Below, in pieces: positions 49,240-59,085 of a stretch of DNA of 64,000 bases. Made by a program: the position numbers and the translations under genes. This stretch comes from CAYOLL01 sp964404765 [NCBI: uncultured Gemmatimonadota bacterium] (lineage in GTDB: Bacteria > 4572-55), in the NCBI GenBank assembly GCA_964404765.1, contig CAYOLL010000005.1:15517-79516 (forward strand). The letters are read 5' to 3'. The stretch's first letter is position 1; each line of letters starts with the position of its first letter. The notes beneath the pieces were generated by a model. That model ran no database searches, was not told where the DNA came from, and saw only the letters and a program-made list of their open reading frames with translations.

Positions 49240-51015
49240 ATGACCTTCAATTTTCGCATTCAAACCAAACTGTTCCTGCTCATGGTCGGGCTGACCGCGC
49301 TGATTCTGTCTGGCGTACTGTTTGTTATAAACCACACCGTGCAGAAAACCGTGCAGGAAAAAGTCATTGCCGACTTCAAGCGGGTGCAAATCTTCTTTCA
49401 GCGGCAGCAGACGCTGATTTATGACCGCCTGATCGAGTCGTCGCTGCTGATTCAGCAAAACTCGGCCTTTAAAGCCAACATCGAGCTGAACAATCCGGCA
49501 ACATATTATGTGGAAGGCGCGCAGCAAAAGCCCAGCGCCACGCCGAAAAAGGGCCTGCAAGACCCGGCTTCGGTCTACTTTAGCGTCGAAGAGTTCGCCC
49601 AATATTTGATTGTGGATATGTTCATTGTAACCAACAAAGAGGGCAAAGTGCTGGCCCGCTACGGCGAACCGGACAAATTTGGCGATGATTTGTCCTTCCG
49701 GCCCTCGGTGACTCGCGCGTTAAAAGGCGGTTCATCTCAGGAGGACGTCGCGAAAGACGGCCTGATCTGGCCTCGTTTATGGGAAAATGACGGCAAACTT
49801 TATCAAGTTGCAACCGAAGCAATCTGGCTGACCGATGTGATCGGCACGATCACCCTGGGCCTGGAAATTTCCGACCAGACCACTAAAGAGCTGGTCAGAG
49901 CCGATTCTAATATCAGCATCGTTTTTTTCCATGACCGCAAACCGGTGGCAAGCAATCTGGAAAATGTATCGCCCATCGATCTCAACAATTTTGTCGATAC
50001 CTGTCAGGATAAGATCGAAGTCATGCTGGCCGAGCGCAAACCGACCGAGCCGTTTATCACCGATTTTCGCGGCCAAAAAGTGTTCGCCTTTCTCAGCCCG
50101 GCCGGCGTGGGCGAACCGGCCTATTATCTGGCCATAATTCCGCTGTCAACCGAGTTGCAAATATTAGATACGCTGCGTCGAAATATTGCGCTGACTGCCG
50201 CTGTCAGCCTTTTAATTACCGTGTTGCTGGCTATTTTCCTGGGCAACACTTTTTCGCAGCCGGTTTTGCGTCTGGCGGAAGGCATGGTCAAAGTCAAAGA
50301 AGGCAATCTGGATATTTCCGTGCAGGCAACCACGCGTGACGAAATCGGTCAACTGACCGTGTCGTTTAACGAAATGATTGTCGGCCTGCGCGAGCGCTTG
50401 AATCTCATGAAATATGTCGGCAGTCATACCCAAGAAATGATCAAACAATCGTCCGGCTCCGAAGTGCAGTTGGGCGGCGAGCGGAAAGATGTTTGTGTGC
50501 TGTTTTCCGATATCCGCGGCTTTACCGCCTACAGCGAAAAACGGACACCCGAACAAGTCATCAACATGCTCAATCATTATCTGGGTTTTCAAGCCGAAAT
50601 TGTCAACCAATATAACGGCTCGATTGACAAATTTGTCGGCGATGAGATGATGGCGCTATTTGTCGGGGGCGATGCCATTGAGCGCGCTTTGCAATGCTCC
50701 GTTGATATTCAATTACGGGTGCTGAAAGAGCACGAAACCGATCCCGTCCCGATCTACATCGGTATCGGCGTCAACTATGGGCCGGTGGTTATGGGCAATA
50801 TGGGGGCGCAGCATCGTATGGACTACACTGTGCTCGGCGCTGCGGTCAATCTGGGGGCGCGGCTATGCTCCGGGGCCAAGGCCGGACAAATCCTGATCCG
50901 CCGGGAACTATTAAAAGGGTTAGAAACTAAATTCAAGATCGGCTCGTCGGAAACGATGAAGTTTAAGGGCTTTTCCGAAGCCAAGGAAATCGTGGATGTG
51001 GAAAGCGTGTCGTGA
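49240..51015 (+). CDS. Membrane-bound class III adenylate cyclase with extracytoplasmic sensor and HAMP
   Basis: This 591-residue protein has transmembrane helix 1 (about 10-30), an extracytoplasmic sensor of about 280 residues (CACHE-like), transmembrane helix 2 (about 313-334), HAMP (about 335-388) and a cyclase domain (about 410-585). Metal-binding Asp424 (FSDIRGF) and Asp468 (KFVGDEM) are present. Lys464 and Thr in DYTVLG are the ATP-selecting pair of many class III enzymes, and NLGARL supplies transition-state Asn and Arg. It should make cAMP in response to an outside signal. No good ribosome site is seen. Two cyclic-nucleotide-binding proteins in the window could respond. Confidence 0.9.
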   Translation: MTFNFRIQTKLFLLMVGLTALILSGVLFVINHTVQKTVQEKVIADFKRVQIFFQRQQTLIYDRLIESSLLIQQNSAFKANIELNNPATYYVEGAQQKPSATPKKGLQDPASVYFSVEEFAQYLIVDMFIVTNKEGKVLARYGEPDKFGDDLSFRPSVTRALKGGSSQEDVAKDGLIWPRLWENDGKLYQVATEAIWLTDVIGTITLGLEISDQTTKELVRADSNISIVFFHDRKPVASNLENVSPIDLNNFVDTCQDKIEVMLAERKPTEPFITDFRGQKVFAFLSPAGVGEPAYYLAIIPLSTELQILDTLRRNIALTAAVSLLITVLLAIFLGNTFSQPVLRLAEGMVKVKEGNLDISVQATTRDEIGQLTVSFNEMIVGLRERLNLMKYVGSHTQEMIKQSSGSEVQLGGERKDVCVLFSDIRGFTAYSEKRTPEQVINMLNHYLGFQAEIVNQYNGSIDKFVGDEMMALFVGGDAIERALQCSVDIQLRVLKEHETDPVPIYIGIGVNYGPVVMGNMGAQHRMDYTVLGAAVNLGARLCSGAKAGQILIRRELLKGLETKFKIGSSETMKFKGFSEAKEIVDVESVS

Positions 51016-51115
51016 ACTCAGAGATGCCATCTTTTAAAACAGCAAGCACTTGTAACAAGCACGATCACGCAATAAAGAGGGCATCTCTATACGTTTAAAT
51101 TTAAAGGGGATGGCC

Positions 51116-51727
51116 ATGTTTCAACCTCACAGTCTACCCATTATGTTTCATTTGTTACGCGGGCAGCCGGAAAAATCCTTGACGCATGACGACTTTTTTG
51201 ACTTGTGCCAGCGTTATCGCGACTGGCGCATTGAGCGAACAAAGGAAGGCGAGGTCATCTTTATGGCTCCGGCGGGCGGCGGATCGGGTCACAGCAATGC
51301 AAAATTAACGGCAAGGGTTGATACCTGGGCGGAAAAAAACGGCAGCGGCGTGGTCTTCGATTCTTCGACCGGCTTCATCCTGCCAAACGGCGCGACGCGT
51401 TCGCCCGATGTGGCCTGGCTGCGGCGTGATCGTCTGGCGCAACTAACGCCGGAGCAAAAGCGCAAGTTTCTGCCGCTGTGCCCGGATTTTCTGATTGAGT
51501 TACGCTCGCCGACCGATGCGCTCAACGATTTGCAGGACAAGATGCAAGAATATGCGGACAACGGCGCGCAGCTTGGCTGGTTGATCGATCCCGATTATCG
51601 GCGGGTTTATGTCTATCGTCCCAACCAACCGGTCGAAGTGTTGGAAAATATCGACCAAATTTCCGACGAACCGGTTTTGCCCGGTTTTATGCTGGATTTG
51701 ACGGTGATTTGGCAGCTGGATTTTTGA
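51116..51727 (+). CDS. Uma2/DUF820-family PD-(D/E)XK nuclease-like protein
   Basis: A 203-residue protein with the Uma2 pattern: MAPAGGGSGHSNAKL, SSTGFILPNGATRSPDVAWL, CPDFLIELRSPTD and KMQEYADNGAQLGWLIDPD. The acidic residues (SPDVAW, then E in FLIELRS) form the PD-(D/E)XK-like core. These proteins are abundant in cyanobacteria and FCB bacteria and have no proven cellular role. ATG 51116 is spaced six bases from GGGG; ATG 51110 is alternative. The gap upstream (51016-51115) holds a motif AGATGCCATCTTTT shared with the palindrome at 14940. Confidence 0.82.
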   Translation: MFQPHSLPIMFHLLRGQPEKSLTHDDFFDLCQRYRDWRIERTKEGEVIFMAPAGGGSGHSNAKLTARVDTWAEKNGSGVVFDSSTGFILPNGATRSPDVAWLRRDRLAQLTPEQKRKFLPLCPDFLIELRSPTDALNDLQDKMQEYADNGAQLGWLIDPDYRRVYVYRPNQPVEVLENIDQISDEPVLPGFMLDLTVIWQLDF

Positions 51728-51775
51728 AAAACGATTCTGCCGGAAATGCACACGAACCCGAACAAAGGAGTCTTT

Positions 51776-52069
51776 ATGCGAATGCTAAGAACGATCCTAT
51801 GGCTGATGATCGGATTAGGCTCGGTCAATATCGCTTCCGCCGACTTTTTACGGATCAATAATGTGCGGCGCGCCATGTGGGATTGGCAGCCGGGAACGAT
51901 TGAGCAAGCCGCATTTGACATCAAGCCCGAAGGTTTGTTTGCTCAATGCGATCTCAATATTGTCGTATCGGCACAGGGCACCAGCTATACGGCAACGGAC
52001 ACTTTAGAAGCGCAATTGCAATTCTCCTTGCCGGACCCTGGCAGCGCAGCGCCCGACTTGTGTATTTGA
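51776..52069 (+). pseudogene. Truncated exported protein, possible remnant of a larger gene
   Basis: AAAGGAG and ATG start a 97-residue frame with a clear signal peptide (about 1-22, ending ASA) and then ADFLRINNVRRAMWDWQPGT and DTLEAQLQFSLPDPG. The frame stops abruptly after PDLCI. Another frame continues for 20 codons with YLKQPAEYKDVFPPFGARL and then stops. The pattern resembles the start of VIT-domain surface proteins of FCB bacteria with an internal deletion and frameshift, but this resemblance is weak. A small intact secreted protein cannot be ruled out. Confidence 0.4.
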
Positions 52070-52167
52070 AACAACCAGCGGAGTATAAAGATGTTTTCCC
52101 GCCTTTTGGGGCAAGATTGACAATTTCATAGCGCGGTAAACCGCAATTTTTAACCGCTGAGTTACGC

Positions 52168-52316
52168 AAAGGAAAACTCAGCGAAACTCTGCGATAAACT
52201 TGCGAACTTTGCGGTAAAAATTCTCGTGGCGTAATTTCATAAAGGAAAACTCAGTGCAACTCTGCGATAAATTTTGCGAAACTTTGCGGTAAAGATTCTC
52301 GCGGGCAACGCAAATG
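52168..52316. repeat. Two tandem copies of a 73-bp repeat
   Basis: Copies start at 52168 and 52241 (AAAGGAAAACTCAG). They share AACTCTGCGATAAA, ACTTTGCGGTAAA and ATTCTCG. This is a G-C-punctuated intergenic repeat of a type common in environmental genomes. It fills most of the 310-bp gap before the LivG-like gene. Confidence 0.75.
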
Positions 52317-52378
52317 TTGGGATGTAATTTTATAGTCGTTACGGATAAAACCATTCGATTTGCAAGAAGGTAATCACT

Positions 52379-53149
<771 letters not shown>

Positions 53150-53169
53150 TCTGAAAAAGGAATGATAGA

Positions 53170-54213
53170 ATGCGTCTGTATAAATTTTGGGTGGCGATTG
53201 TCATTTTGATACTAAATCCGGGCTGCCAATCACGCCAAAACAGTCAGCCCGTTACGGAATCGAAAGTACTGACCGAAGCGCCGGTTTCGGTAACTGCTGT
53301 CAAAAAGGAATTGCTGACAGCCAATCTGACTTTTGTCGGCACTATCGACGCTAACAATGTCGTAGATGTGGCTGCGGAAACCGGCGGGCGGGTGGAAGTC
53401 GTTTTAGCCAAAGTGGGGCAAGTCGTTTCCGCCGGACAAACGTTAGTGCAAGTGGATGATGAATTAGCGCAATCGCAATTGCAAGGCGCGGAAGTCAATT
53501 TCAATGTTGCGAAGCGAGAGTTGGAGCGCAGTGAGCGGCTATTTCAGGAAGGCTCAATTTCGGCTGCGCAGTTAGATGAAAAGCGAATGCTGCTAAAACA
53601 GGCGGAAGTGGCACAAACCAATGCCCGCCGCACCGTCAACAACACCCGGATCACCTCGCCAATCGGCGGCACAGTCGATAATCGGCCGGTTAATATCGGC
53701 ACAATGGTTCAACCGGGGATGCCCGTCGCCACGATTGTGGATATCGCCACGCTCAAAGTGCGCATCCGTGTTTCCGAGCGCGAAGCCTTCCGCCTAAAAA
53801 CCGGCGATAAAGTGCAAATTACCACAGATGTCTACCCCGGCGTAAGCTTTGACGGTCGGGTGGATAACATTGCCGCCAAAGCCGACGAAGCCCACACCTA
53901 CCGCGTCGAAATCGTAATGCCAAACAGCGCTGCAAATCCACTTAAGGCCGGCATGTTTGCCCGCGTGACCCTGGATGCCAGCTCATCCGTGCCGGTGTTG
54001 ACCATTCCACGCGCGGCGTTGGTCGGCAGCATCAAAGAGCCGGAGATTTACGTCGTCATTAACAATAAAGCGTTGCTTAAACCCATAGTCATTGGCGATG
54101 AATCCGGCGACAAACTCGCCGTGCGCGACGGCCTGACCGAAGGTGATATCATCGTCACCAGCGGCCAAAATAATCTTAGCAACAATGCGCCGGTTAAAAT
54201 TATTGGGCAATAA
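53170..54213 (+). CDS. RND-type efflux periplasmic adaptor lipoprotein
   Basis: A 347-residue membrane-fusion protein. A lipoprotein signal ends at Cys19 (LILNPGC). A biotinyl-lipoyl-like hairpin domain (GRVEVVLAKVGQVVSAGQTL), a coiled-coil hairpin (about 100-140, AKRELERSERLFQEGSIS), the second half of the lipoyl domain (ITSPIGGTVDNRPVNIG), a beta-barrel and a membrane-proximal domain follow. It would link an inner-membrane RND pump to an outer-membrane channel. No pump gene follows: a MITE-like element and a convergent HAD gene come next. Confidence 0.88.
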   Translation: MRLYKFWVAIVILILNPGCQSRQNSQPVTESKVLTEAPVSVTAVKKELLTANLTFVGTIDANNVVDVAAETGGRVEVVLAKVGQVVSAGQTLVQVDDELAQSQLQGAEVNFNVAKRELERSERLFQEGSISAAQLDEKRMLLKQAEVAQTNARRTVNNTRITSPIGGTVDNRPVNIGTMVQPGMPVATIVDIATLKVRIRVSEREAFRLKTGDKVQITTDVYPGVSFDGRVDNIAAKADEAHTYRVEIVMPNSAANPLKAGMFARVTLDASSSVPVLTIPRAALVGSIKEPEIYVVINNKALLKPIVIGDESGDKLAVRDGLTEGDIIVTSGQNNLSNNAPVKIIGQ

Positions 54214-54238
54214 GACCACATCGGCGTGAAATTAAAGC

Positions 54239-54374
54239 ATCTCCAAACGACAAATTTTCCATTGATGATCGCTGTCATTCCGTGAGAGTTTTTCCCCAAA
54301 TGGCGTCACTGCGGGATTTGAACAAGATTCTTTCAGAAAGACAATATGGCAAATTTGTTGCCTGGTTGGAAGTA
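54239..54374. mobile_element. MITE-like element, CCAAACGACAAATT family
   Basis: CTCCAAACGACAAATTTTCC on the left and TTCCAACCAGGCAACAAATT (reverse complement of the right) form imperfect ends. GCTGTCATTC and GATTCTTTCAGAAAGAC mark the inner motifs shared with the elements at 21739 and 7235. Borders are approximate. It separates the efflux adaptor from the HAD gene and overlaps neither. Confidence 0.5.
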
Positions 54375-54379
54375 GCCGC

Positions 54380-55072
54380 TCAATCCAGCAGCCGGATGAG
54401 TTCCTGGAAGCTGCGAACTTCGTAAGCTGGCTTTATCGTCGTGGGATTGGCGATGGCCGCCGGGTTATACCAGCAGGTGGAGATGCCGTAGTTGAGACCG
54501 CCCTGAATATCTGAAGACAGACTATCGCCGACCATGAGCGTCGTTGTTTTGTCGGTGTGGTTTACCGCGCGAAAGGCATGGTCAAAAATTTCCGGCTGGG
54601 GCTTGGCGCAGCCCACTTCGTCGGAAATGATAATGGCATCAAAGTAGGGTTGAAGCGGAGACAGGCGCAGCCGGGAGCGTTGCACATCCGACAGGCCGTT
54701 GGTCAACAGGCAGAGCTTGTAGCGGGATTTTAAGCAAATCAGTAAGTTTTCAGCGCCATCCAGCAAAAAGGCCGCCTGACCCAGCCAGGTAAGGTAGATC
54801 TCACTGAAAGTAGTCTCATTGACTGAGACACCGGTTTGCGCAAACAGCAGCCGAAAACGCTTGGTACGCAATTCTTCAATCGGCAATAATTTCTGCTCAA
54901 ATTCCCGCCAAACCGCTGCATTAATAATTTGATATGCCGGTAAATGAACTGTATTCTGAAACGGCAAGCTGAAATGACGAAAAGCCTGCTCCAAAGCATA
55001 GGCTTCGGCCTTTTCATAGTCAAACAGGGTGCCGTCGGCATCCAATAAAATGAGTTCGTATTTTGATTTCAT
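54380..55072 (-). CDS. HAD-family phosphatase, YjjG-like
   Basis: A 230-residue HAD hydrolase. The nucleophile motif is DADGTLFDYEKAE, with Asp11 and Asp13. Motif II is LLTNGL, and the lysine/acidic motifs are GCAKPQPEIFDHA and MVGDSLSSDIQGG. The helical cap between them is of the YjjG type, whose members dephosphorylate dUMP and non-canonical pyrimidine nucleotides. The substrate is inferred from motif I spacing and length. No clear ribosome site precedes the ATG. Confidence 0.85.
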   Translation of the reverse strand: MKSKYELILLDADGTLFDYEKAEAYALEQAFRHFSLPFQNTVHLPAYQIINAAVWREFEQKLLPIEELRTKRFRLLFAQTGVSVNETTFSEIYLTWLGQAAFLLDGAENLLICLKSRYKLCLLTNGLSDVQRSRLRLSPLQPYFDAIIISDEVGCAKPQPEIFDHAFRAVNHTDKTTTLMVGDSLSSDIQGGLNYGISTCWYNPAAIANPTTIKPAYEVRSFQELIRLLD

Positions 55073-55100
55073 CGTGCGGTGAACCGAAGTCGGTGTAATT

Positions 55101-55148
55101 CAAAACGCGGTTTTGAGTCCTTGTTACCAAGCTCAAAACCACGTTTTG
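55101..55148. repeat. 17-bp inverted repeat around the HAD and ABC genes
   Basis: CAAAACGCGGTTTTGAG and CTCAAAACCACGTTTTG pair over 17 positions with one mismatch across a 14-base loop. It sits between the ABC ATPase stop and the HAD start, both on the minus strand. It could end the ABC transcript, but only a short T run follows. It may be a dispersed palindrome. Confidence 0.55.
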
Positions 55149-55179
55149 TGTTGCAAATATTCACGCTATCGGCGAAAGA

Positions 55180-56262
55180 TTATCCGCCGTTTTCGCGGGG
55201 TTGCTCATCAAAAAAGATGGGGGTGCTGAAGTTGAGAAAGACTTTTGTGCCGTGCGCCAATTGCAGCTCCGGATCGGCCTGAACCCGCACTTCCGCATCG
55301 CCGCCAATGTCAATCCGATAGTCAATCGTATTGCCCATAAAGGTTTCACGGCGCACAACGCCTTCCACATGCCCGGTTGTCTGCGAAATATCCACTTGTT
55401 CGGGCCGGATGGACATCAAATATCTTTCACCTTTAATTTGGGCTGGAACTGGTATGGACAAGGTTTTTTGCGCTTTTGTCAGATAAACGAAGCCGTCTTT
55501 GCGAGCGCATTCGATAAAATTGGTTAGCCCGATAAAGTCGGCAATAAAACTGTTGGCCGGTTTTTGGTAGATGGCAAACGGCGAATCCACCTGCTGAATC
55601 ACGCCATGATCGATCACCACAACGCGGTCGGACATGGCCATGGCTTCAGCCTGATCGTGCGTAACATAAATGATGGTCATCTTGAGCCGATCTTGCAAAT
55701 CCTTGATTTCAAAGCGCATTTTTTCCCGCAGCTTGGCATCTAAGTTGCTCAGCGGTTCATCCAGCAAAAGGACTTGCGGCTCCATCACCAGCGCCCGGGC
55801 TAAGGCGACGCGCTGCTGCTGTCCGCCGGAAAGCTGATGCGGATAGCGCAAATGCATTCCTTTTAAATTGGTCATGTCCAAAGCATCAAGAACCCGCTCC
55901 TCAGTCACTTTTCGGTCGGCGTTTTTGCGGATTTTGAGCGGATACGCCACGTTGTCAAAAACGGTCATGTGCGGCCAAACGGCATAGTTTTGAAAAACCA
56001 TGCCGACATTGCGGTCTTCCGGCGGAATAAACAGGTCTTTTTCGTTGGATACGACAATCCGGTCGCCAATATAAATCTCGCCGGAAGTCGGGCGATCAAA
56101 GCCGGCAATCATCCGCAAGCAGGTGGTTTTACCGCAACCGGATGGACCGAGAAACGACACAAACTCGCCATTTTTGATGTCGATGTTAAAGTTGTTGACC
56201 GCAATCACTTTGGCGTTTTTGCCAAAGACCTGAAAAATATTCTTCAATTGCACCGTTGCCAT
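55180..56262 (-). CDS. ABC-transporter ATPase, FbpC/PotA/MalK type
   Basis: A 360-residue ATPase. Walker A is GPSGCGKTT (about 38-46), the Q-loop is FQNYAVWPHMTV, the signature is LSGGQQQRVALARAL, Walker B is LLLDEPLSNLDAKLR, and the H-loop is YVTHDQAEAM. A C-terminal TOBE/MOP regulatory domain (about 280-350) includes SIRPEQVDI. This family drives uptake of sugars, polyamines, iron(III) or thiosulfate with two permeases and a binding protein, none of which is nearby. The ATG at 56262 was chosen for its spacing from GGGG; the open frame runs 123 codons further upstream without similarity. No gene is seen in 56263-56553. Confidence 0.87.
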   Translation of the reverse strand: MATVQLKNIFQVFGKNAKVIAVNNFNIDIKNGEFVSFLGPSGCGKTTCLRMIAGFDRPTSGEIYIGDRIVVSNEKDLFIPPEDRNVGMVFQNYAVWPHMTVFDNVAYPLKIRKNADRKVTEERVLDALDMTNLKGMHLRYPHQLSGGQQQRVALARALVMEPQVLLLDEPLSNLDAKLREKMRFEIKDLQDRLKMTIIYVTHDQAEAMAMSDRVVVIDHGVIQQVDSPFAIYQKPANSFIADFIGLTNFIECARKDGFVYLTKAQKTLSIPVPAQIKGERYLMSIRPEQVDISQTTGHVEGVVRRETFMGNTIDYRIDIGGDAEVRVQADPELQLAHGTKVFLNFSTPIFFDEQPRENGG

Positions 56263-56553
56263 AAGCATAACCCCATCATGTGGTGAAGAGACGACGCGCG
56301 AACATCCGTTTTGGTCTAAAGGTCCCACCATCAGATCAAGACGCATTTTACGCGGAAACAGTTCATTTGTCAAGCGTTTGCCACAAAAAAGTTTGCAAAC
56401 CGGGCAAACCGGCGTTAATTTGCCGCACGACGGTTTCCGGTAATCGCCCCGCGCTCGCAAATTTAACTTGAGAACAGACCCTAAAATGTATATTTTTTTG
56501 TACCCAAAGTCGTGATCAAATTCAAACTCCCGACAATAAATGAAAGGACTCGT

Positions 56554-56853
56554 ATGATCATCCAAACTGTTGAATTGCCAAACATTTCTTTTGATATTGT
56601 TGACCGACTTCAGCAAGACGTGGCCACCCATCGCGGCTTGTTACAACAAATCGTCGCCAATTTCGAGCGCCGTTATCGTTGCACATTGGACGAATTGGAC
56701 CAAAAGTTGAATGCTCGCGAAATCACCGAACATCCTGCCTGGGAAGATTCCATCGAATGGCGCAACGGGTTGGAACAATTGCGTAACCTTGAACTCAATG
56801 AGCGGATTCTGACATGGCTGCAAAGCTTAATCACACGGTCTACAATTTCCTGA
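56554..56853 (+). CDS. Probable antitoxin partner of the TumE-like protein
   Basis: A 99-residue, mostly helical acidic protein. The end (RCTLDELDQKLNA, EHPAWEDSIEWRNGLEQL) resembles small proteins found directly upstream of TumE-family toxins. No DNA-binding domain is obvious. AAAGGA precedes the ATG. The next gene starts inside its last 40 bases, a typical toxin-antitoxin arrangement. The role is inferred mainly from context. Confidence 0.6.
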   Translation: MIIQTVELPNISFDIVDRLQQDVATHRGLLQQIVANFERRYRCTLDELDQKLNAREITEHPAWEDSIEWRNGLEQLRNLELNERILTWLQSLITRSTIS

Positions 56854-57158
56854 CGTTATGTCCGCATGTTTTGAATGTGCACGACCTGTTGACCAAAATC
56901 CGAATCGAATTGGCCGGCGGCTATGTTTTGGATTTATTTTATAACGAAGCAACTGCCCGCTACGCCTATGCGCTGATCAAAGACGGTCAGCGTATCGTCG
57001 GTTGGGACAACGCCCCACATTATCCGCAGCTAACGAATTTCCCGCACCATTTTCACGCACAGGACGGCAGCGTGATACCTTCCGTATGTATCGGTGATCC
57101 GGAACACGATATTCATCATGTCGCAAAGGTTGTTAATCCCATTTTGGAATCGCAGTAA
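56814..57158 (+). CDS. TumE-family toxin-like protein
   Basis: A 114-residue protein. The core LAGGYVLDLFYNEATARYAY, then GWDNAPHYPQLTNFPHHFH and a late EHDIHHV, match the TumE/DUF6516 toxin pattern, in which the conserved 'DNAPHHPE … FPHH' segment is diagnostic. It would be the toxic partner of a type II toxin-antitoxin module. Its ATG lies in another frame within the end of the antitoxin gene (40-bp overlap), so translation is coupled. The OleC-like gene starts four bases after its stop. Confidence 0.68.
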   Translation: MAAKLNHTVYNFLTLCPHVLNVHDLLTKIRIELAGGYVLDLFYNEATARYAYALIKDGQRIVGWDNAPHYPQLTNFPHHFHAQDGSVIPSVCIGDPEHDIHHVAKVVNPILESQ

Positions 57159-57162
57159 CCAA

Positions 57163-58830
57163 ATGCACGAAGAACTTTACAACATCGCCCAAAGCTTAGC
57201 CGACATGGCCGCGCAAGCCCCGTTTCGACCGGCCATCATCTTTCCGGCCGGGCGGGATGATAAGGGCCGGGCCAAATTTGTTCAGCTTAGCTTTCAGCAA
57301 CTGAACGCGTTGTGTGATCGCTACGCCCATGGCCTGTCGCGTTTTGGCATTACGCGCGGCGAGCGTGTCTTAATGATGGTGCGGCCCGGCGTCGAACTGA
57401 TCGCCGTCACATTTGCTTTGCTGAAAATGGGTGCAGTACCGATCTTGATTGATCCGGGCATGGGGCGCAAGGCGTTTTTGCAGTGCGTGGCCGAAACCGA
57501 ACCGGCGGCCATGATCGGCATTCCGCTGGCTCATCTGCTGCGGATACTGTTTCCCGGCCCCTTCAAAACCGTGCGTAAACTGATTACCGCCGGTCGGCGT
57601 TGGTTTTGGGGCGGCGTGACACTGGATGAGGTCTGCGCGAGCGATCCGGTTCCGTTTGCCACTGCGCCCACAAGTCCGGCCGATGAAGCGGCGGTCGCAT
57701 TCACTTCCGGCGGCACCGGCATTCCCAAAGGCGTGGTCTATCGACACGGCATTTTTAAGGCGCAAGTCGAGATTATGCGGCAGGAAATGGATATTCAACC
57801 CGGCGAAATTCATCTGGCGGCCATGTATATTTTTGCTTTGTTCAACCCGGCGTTGGGCGTTACCACCGTGATTCCCGATATGGATCCGCGCAAGACGGCG
57901 CAAGTCAACCCGGCCTATCTGGTCGAGGCCATTCAAACGCATGGCGTGACGCTGAGCATGGGCGCGCCCCTGATTTGGGAAAAAGTGGCCGCCTATTGTC
58001 TGGCGCAGCGACTGAAACTGCCGTCGCTCAAGCACGTCTACATGTTTGGCGCGGAAGTGCCGCCACACATCGTGCATGACTTTAACTTGTGTCTCACCGG
58101 CGGTAAAATCTACACGCCATACGGCGCCACCGAAGCCTTGCCTTTGACGCTGATCGAAGCCGCCGAGATCATTGACGAGACCGGCGCAAGAACGCTGGCC
58201 GGCGGCGGCGTTTGCGTGGGCAAAGCGGTTGGCGGCGTCCAAATCCAGGTCATTGGTCTGACGGACGACCGCGTCGAGAATTGGCCCGATGCCAAAATAT
58301 TGCCGCCGCTCCAAGTCGGCGAAATTGTCGTAAAAGGCAACGTTGTTACTCGCGAGTATTTGAATCGGCCACAGCAAACGGCGCTGGCCAAAATCCATGA
58401 TGGAACGGAGTTCTGGCATCGCATGGGTGATCTGGGCTATTTTGATGATGCGGGGCGGCTATGGATTTGCGGGCGCAAGGCCCACCGGGTAGAGACGGCA
58501 CACGGTCTGTTGCTGCCGATTCCGTGCGAGACGATTTTTAATAGGCATCCGACGGTTAAGCGGACGGCATTGGTCGGGATCGGCCCGTTCGGTCAACAAA
58601 AACCGGTGATTGTCGTCGAACTCAATCCGGAACAACGCCGTCTGTCTACTGCCGTGAAAGGTCAGATTGTCGCGGAGTTAAAAGCGATGGGCGGCCGGCA
58701 TGATCACACCCGGATGATTGAAATCTTCCTTTTTCATCCGGCCTTTCCGGTCGATGTGCGGCATAATACCAAAATTCAGCGGCAGGAACTGGCGGTCTGG
58801 GCGGCCAAACATTTGATTTCCGATTGCTGA
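57163..58830 (+). CDS. OleC-like AMP-dependent ligase (beta-lactone synthetase family)
   Basis: A 555-residue adenylate-forming enzyme. The AMP-binding loop is FTSGGTGIPKGVVYRHG, TPYGATEALP is the A5 motif, and MGDLGYFDDAGRLWICGRKAHRVET (in part) is the A7/A8 region. FPVDVRHNTKIQR is near the C-terminus. GRKAHRVET and PVDVRHN are features I associate with OleC, which turns beta-hydroxy acids into beta-lactones in head-to-head olefin synthesis. OleA, OleB and OleD are not in the window. No ribosome site is evident at ATG 57163, and it probably depends on coupling with the toxin gene. A terminator follows. Confidence 0.78.
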   Translation: MHEELYNIAQSLADMAAQAPFRPAIIFPAGRDDKGRAKFVQLSFQQLNALCDRYAHGLSRFGITRGERVLMMVRPGVELIAVTFALLKMGAVPILIDPGMGRKAFLQCVAETEPAAMIGIPLAHLLRILFPGPFKTVRKLITAGRRWFWGGVTLDEVCASDPVPFATAPTSPADEAAVAFTSGGTGIPKGVVYRHGIFKAQVEIMRQEMDIQPGEIHLAAMYIFALFNPALGVTTVIPDMDPRKTAQVNPAYLVEAIQTHGVTLSMGAPLIWEKVAAYCLAQRLKLPSLKHVYMFGAEVPPHIVHDFNLCLTGGKIYTPYGATEALPLTLIEAAEIIDETGARTLAGGGVCVGKAVGGVQIQVIGLTDDRVENWPDAKILPPLQVGEIVVKGNVVTREYLNRPQQTALAKIHDGTEFWHRMGDLGYFDDAGRLWICGRKAHRVETAHGLLLPIPCETIFNRHPTVKRTALVGIGPFGQQKPVIVVELNPEQRRLSTAVKGQIVAELKAMGGRHDHTRMIEIFLFHPAFPVDVRHNTKIQRQELAVWAAKHLISDC

Positions 58831-58864
58831 TTGTGTAAAAAATACGGCTAAATATCTTGAGGTC

Positions 58865-58901
58865 ATGCCGTCGGCAGAAATCTGTCGGCGGCATTTTTTT
58901 T
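58865..58901 (+). terminator. Terminator of the toxin-antitoxin / OleC-like transcript
   Basis: ATGCCGTCGGCAG pairs with CTGTCGGCGGCAT (G-U pairs allowed), followed by eight Ts. It lies 34 bases after the ligase stop. Confidence 0.85.
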
Positions 58902-59085
58902 GACCCTGCAGATACCCATTTTATATAATTTCTTGACCAATTGCATGTTTATGCCTAACTTGTTTTGTCAGTTTGTCAGTTGCCGTCCCGTAAAAAATAG
59001 CAATTACGGGCTGCGCCGTACAATGGCCTGAAAAATCAGTCCGTACCATACCAAGGATTTCAAAATTCAAATGCGAGGAGTCCGC

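Noticed and set aside
53170-54213. RND pump gene following the efflux adaptor
   Set aside because: Searched by eye after 54213; only a repeat element and a convergent HAD gene are present.
57370-58419. 349-codon minus-strand frame
   Set aside because: It mirrors the OleC-like gene and is rich in His, Arg and Gln, as expected for a shadow of GC-rich codons.
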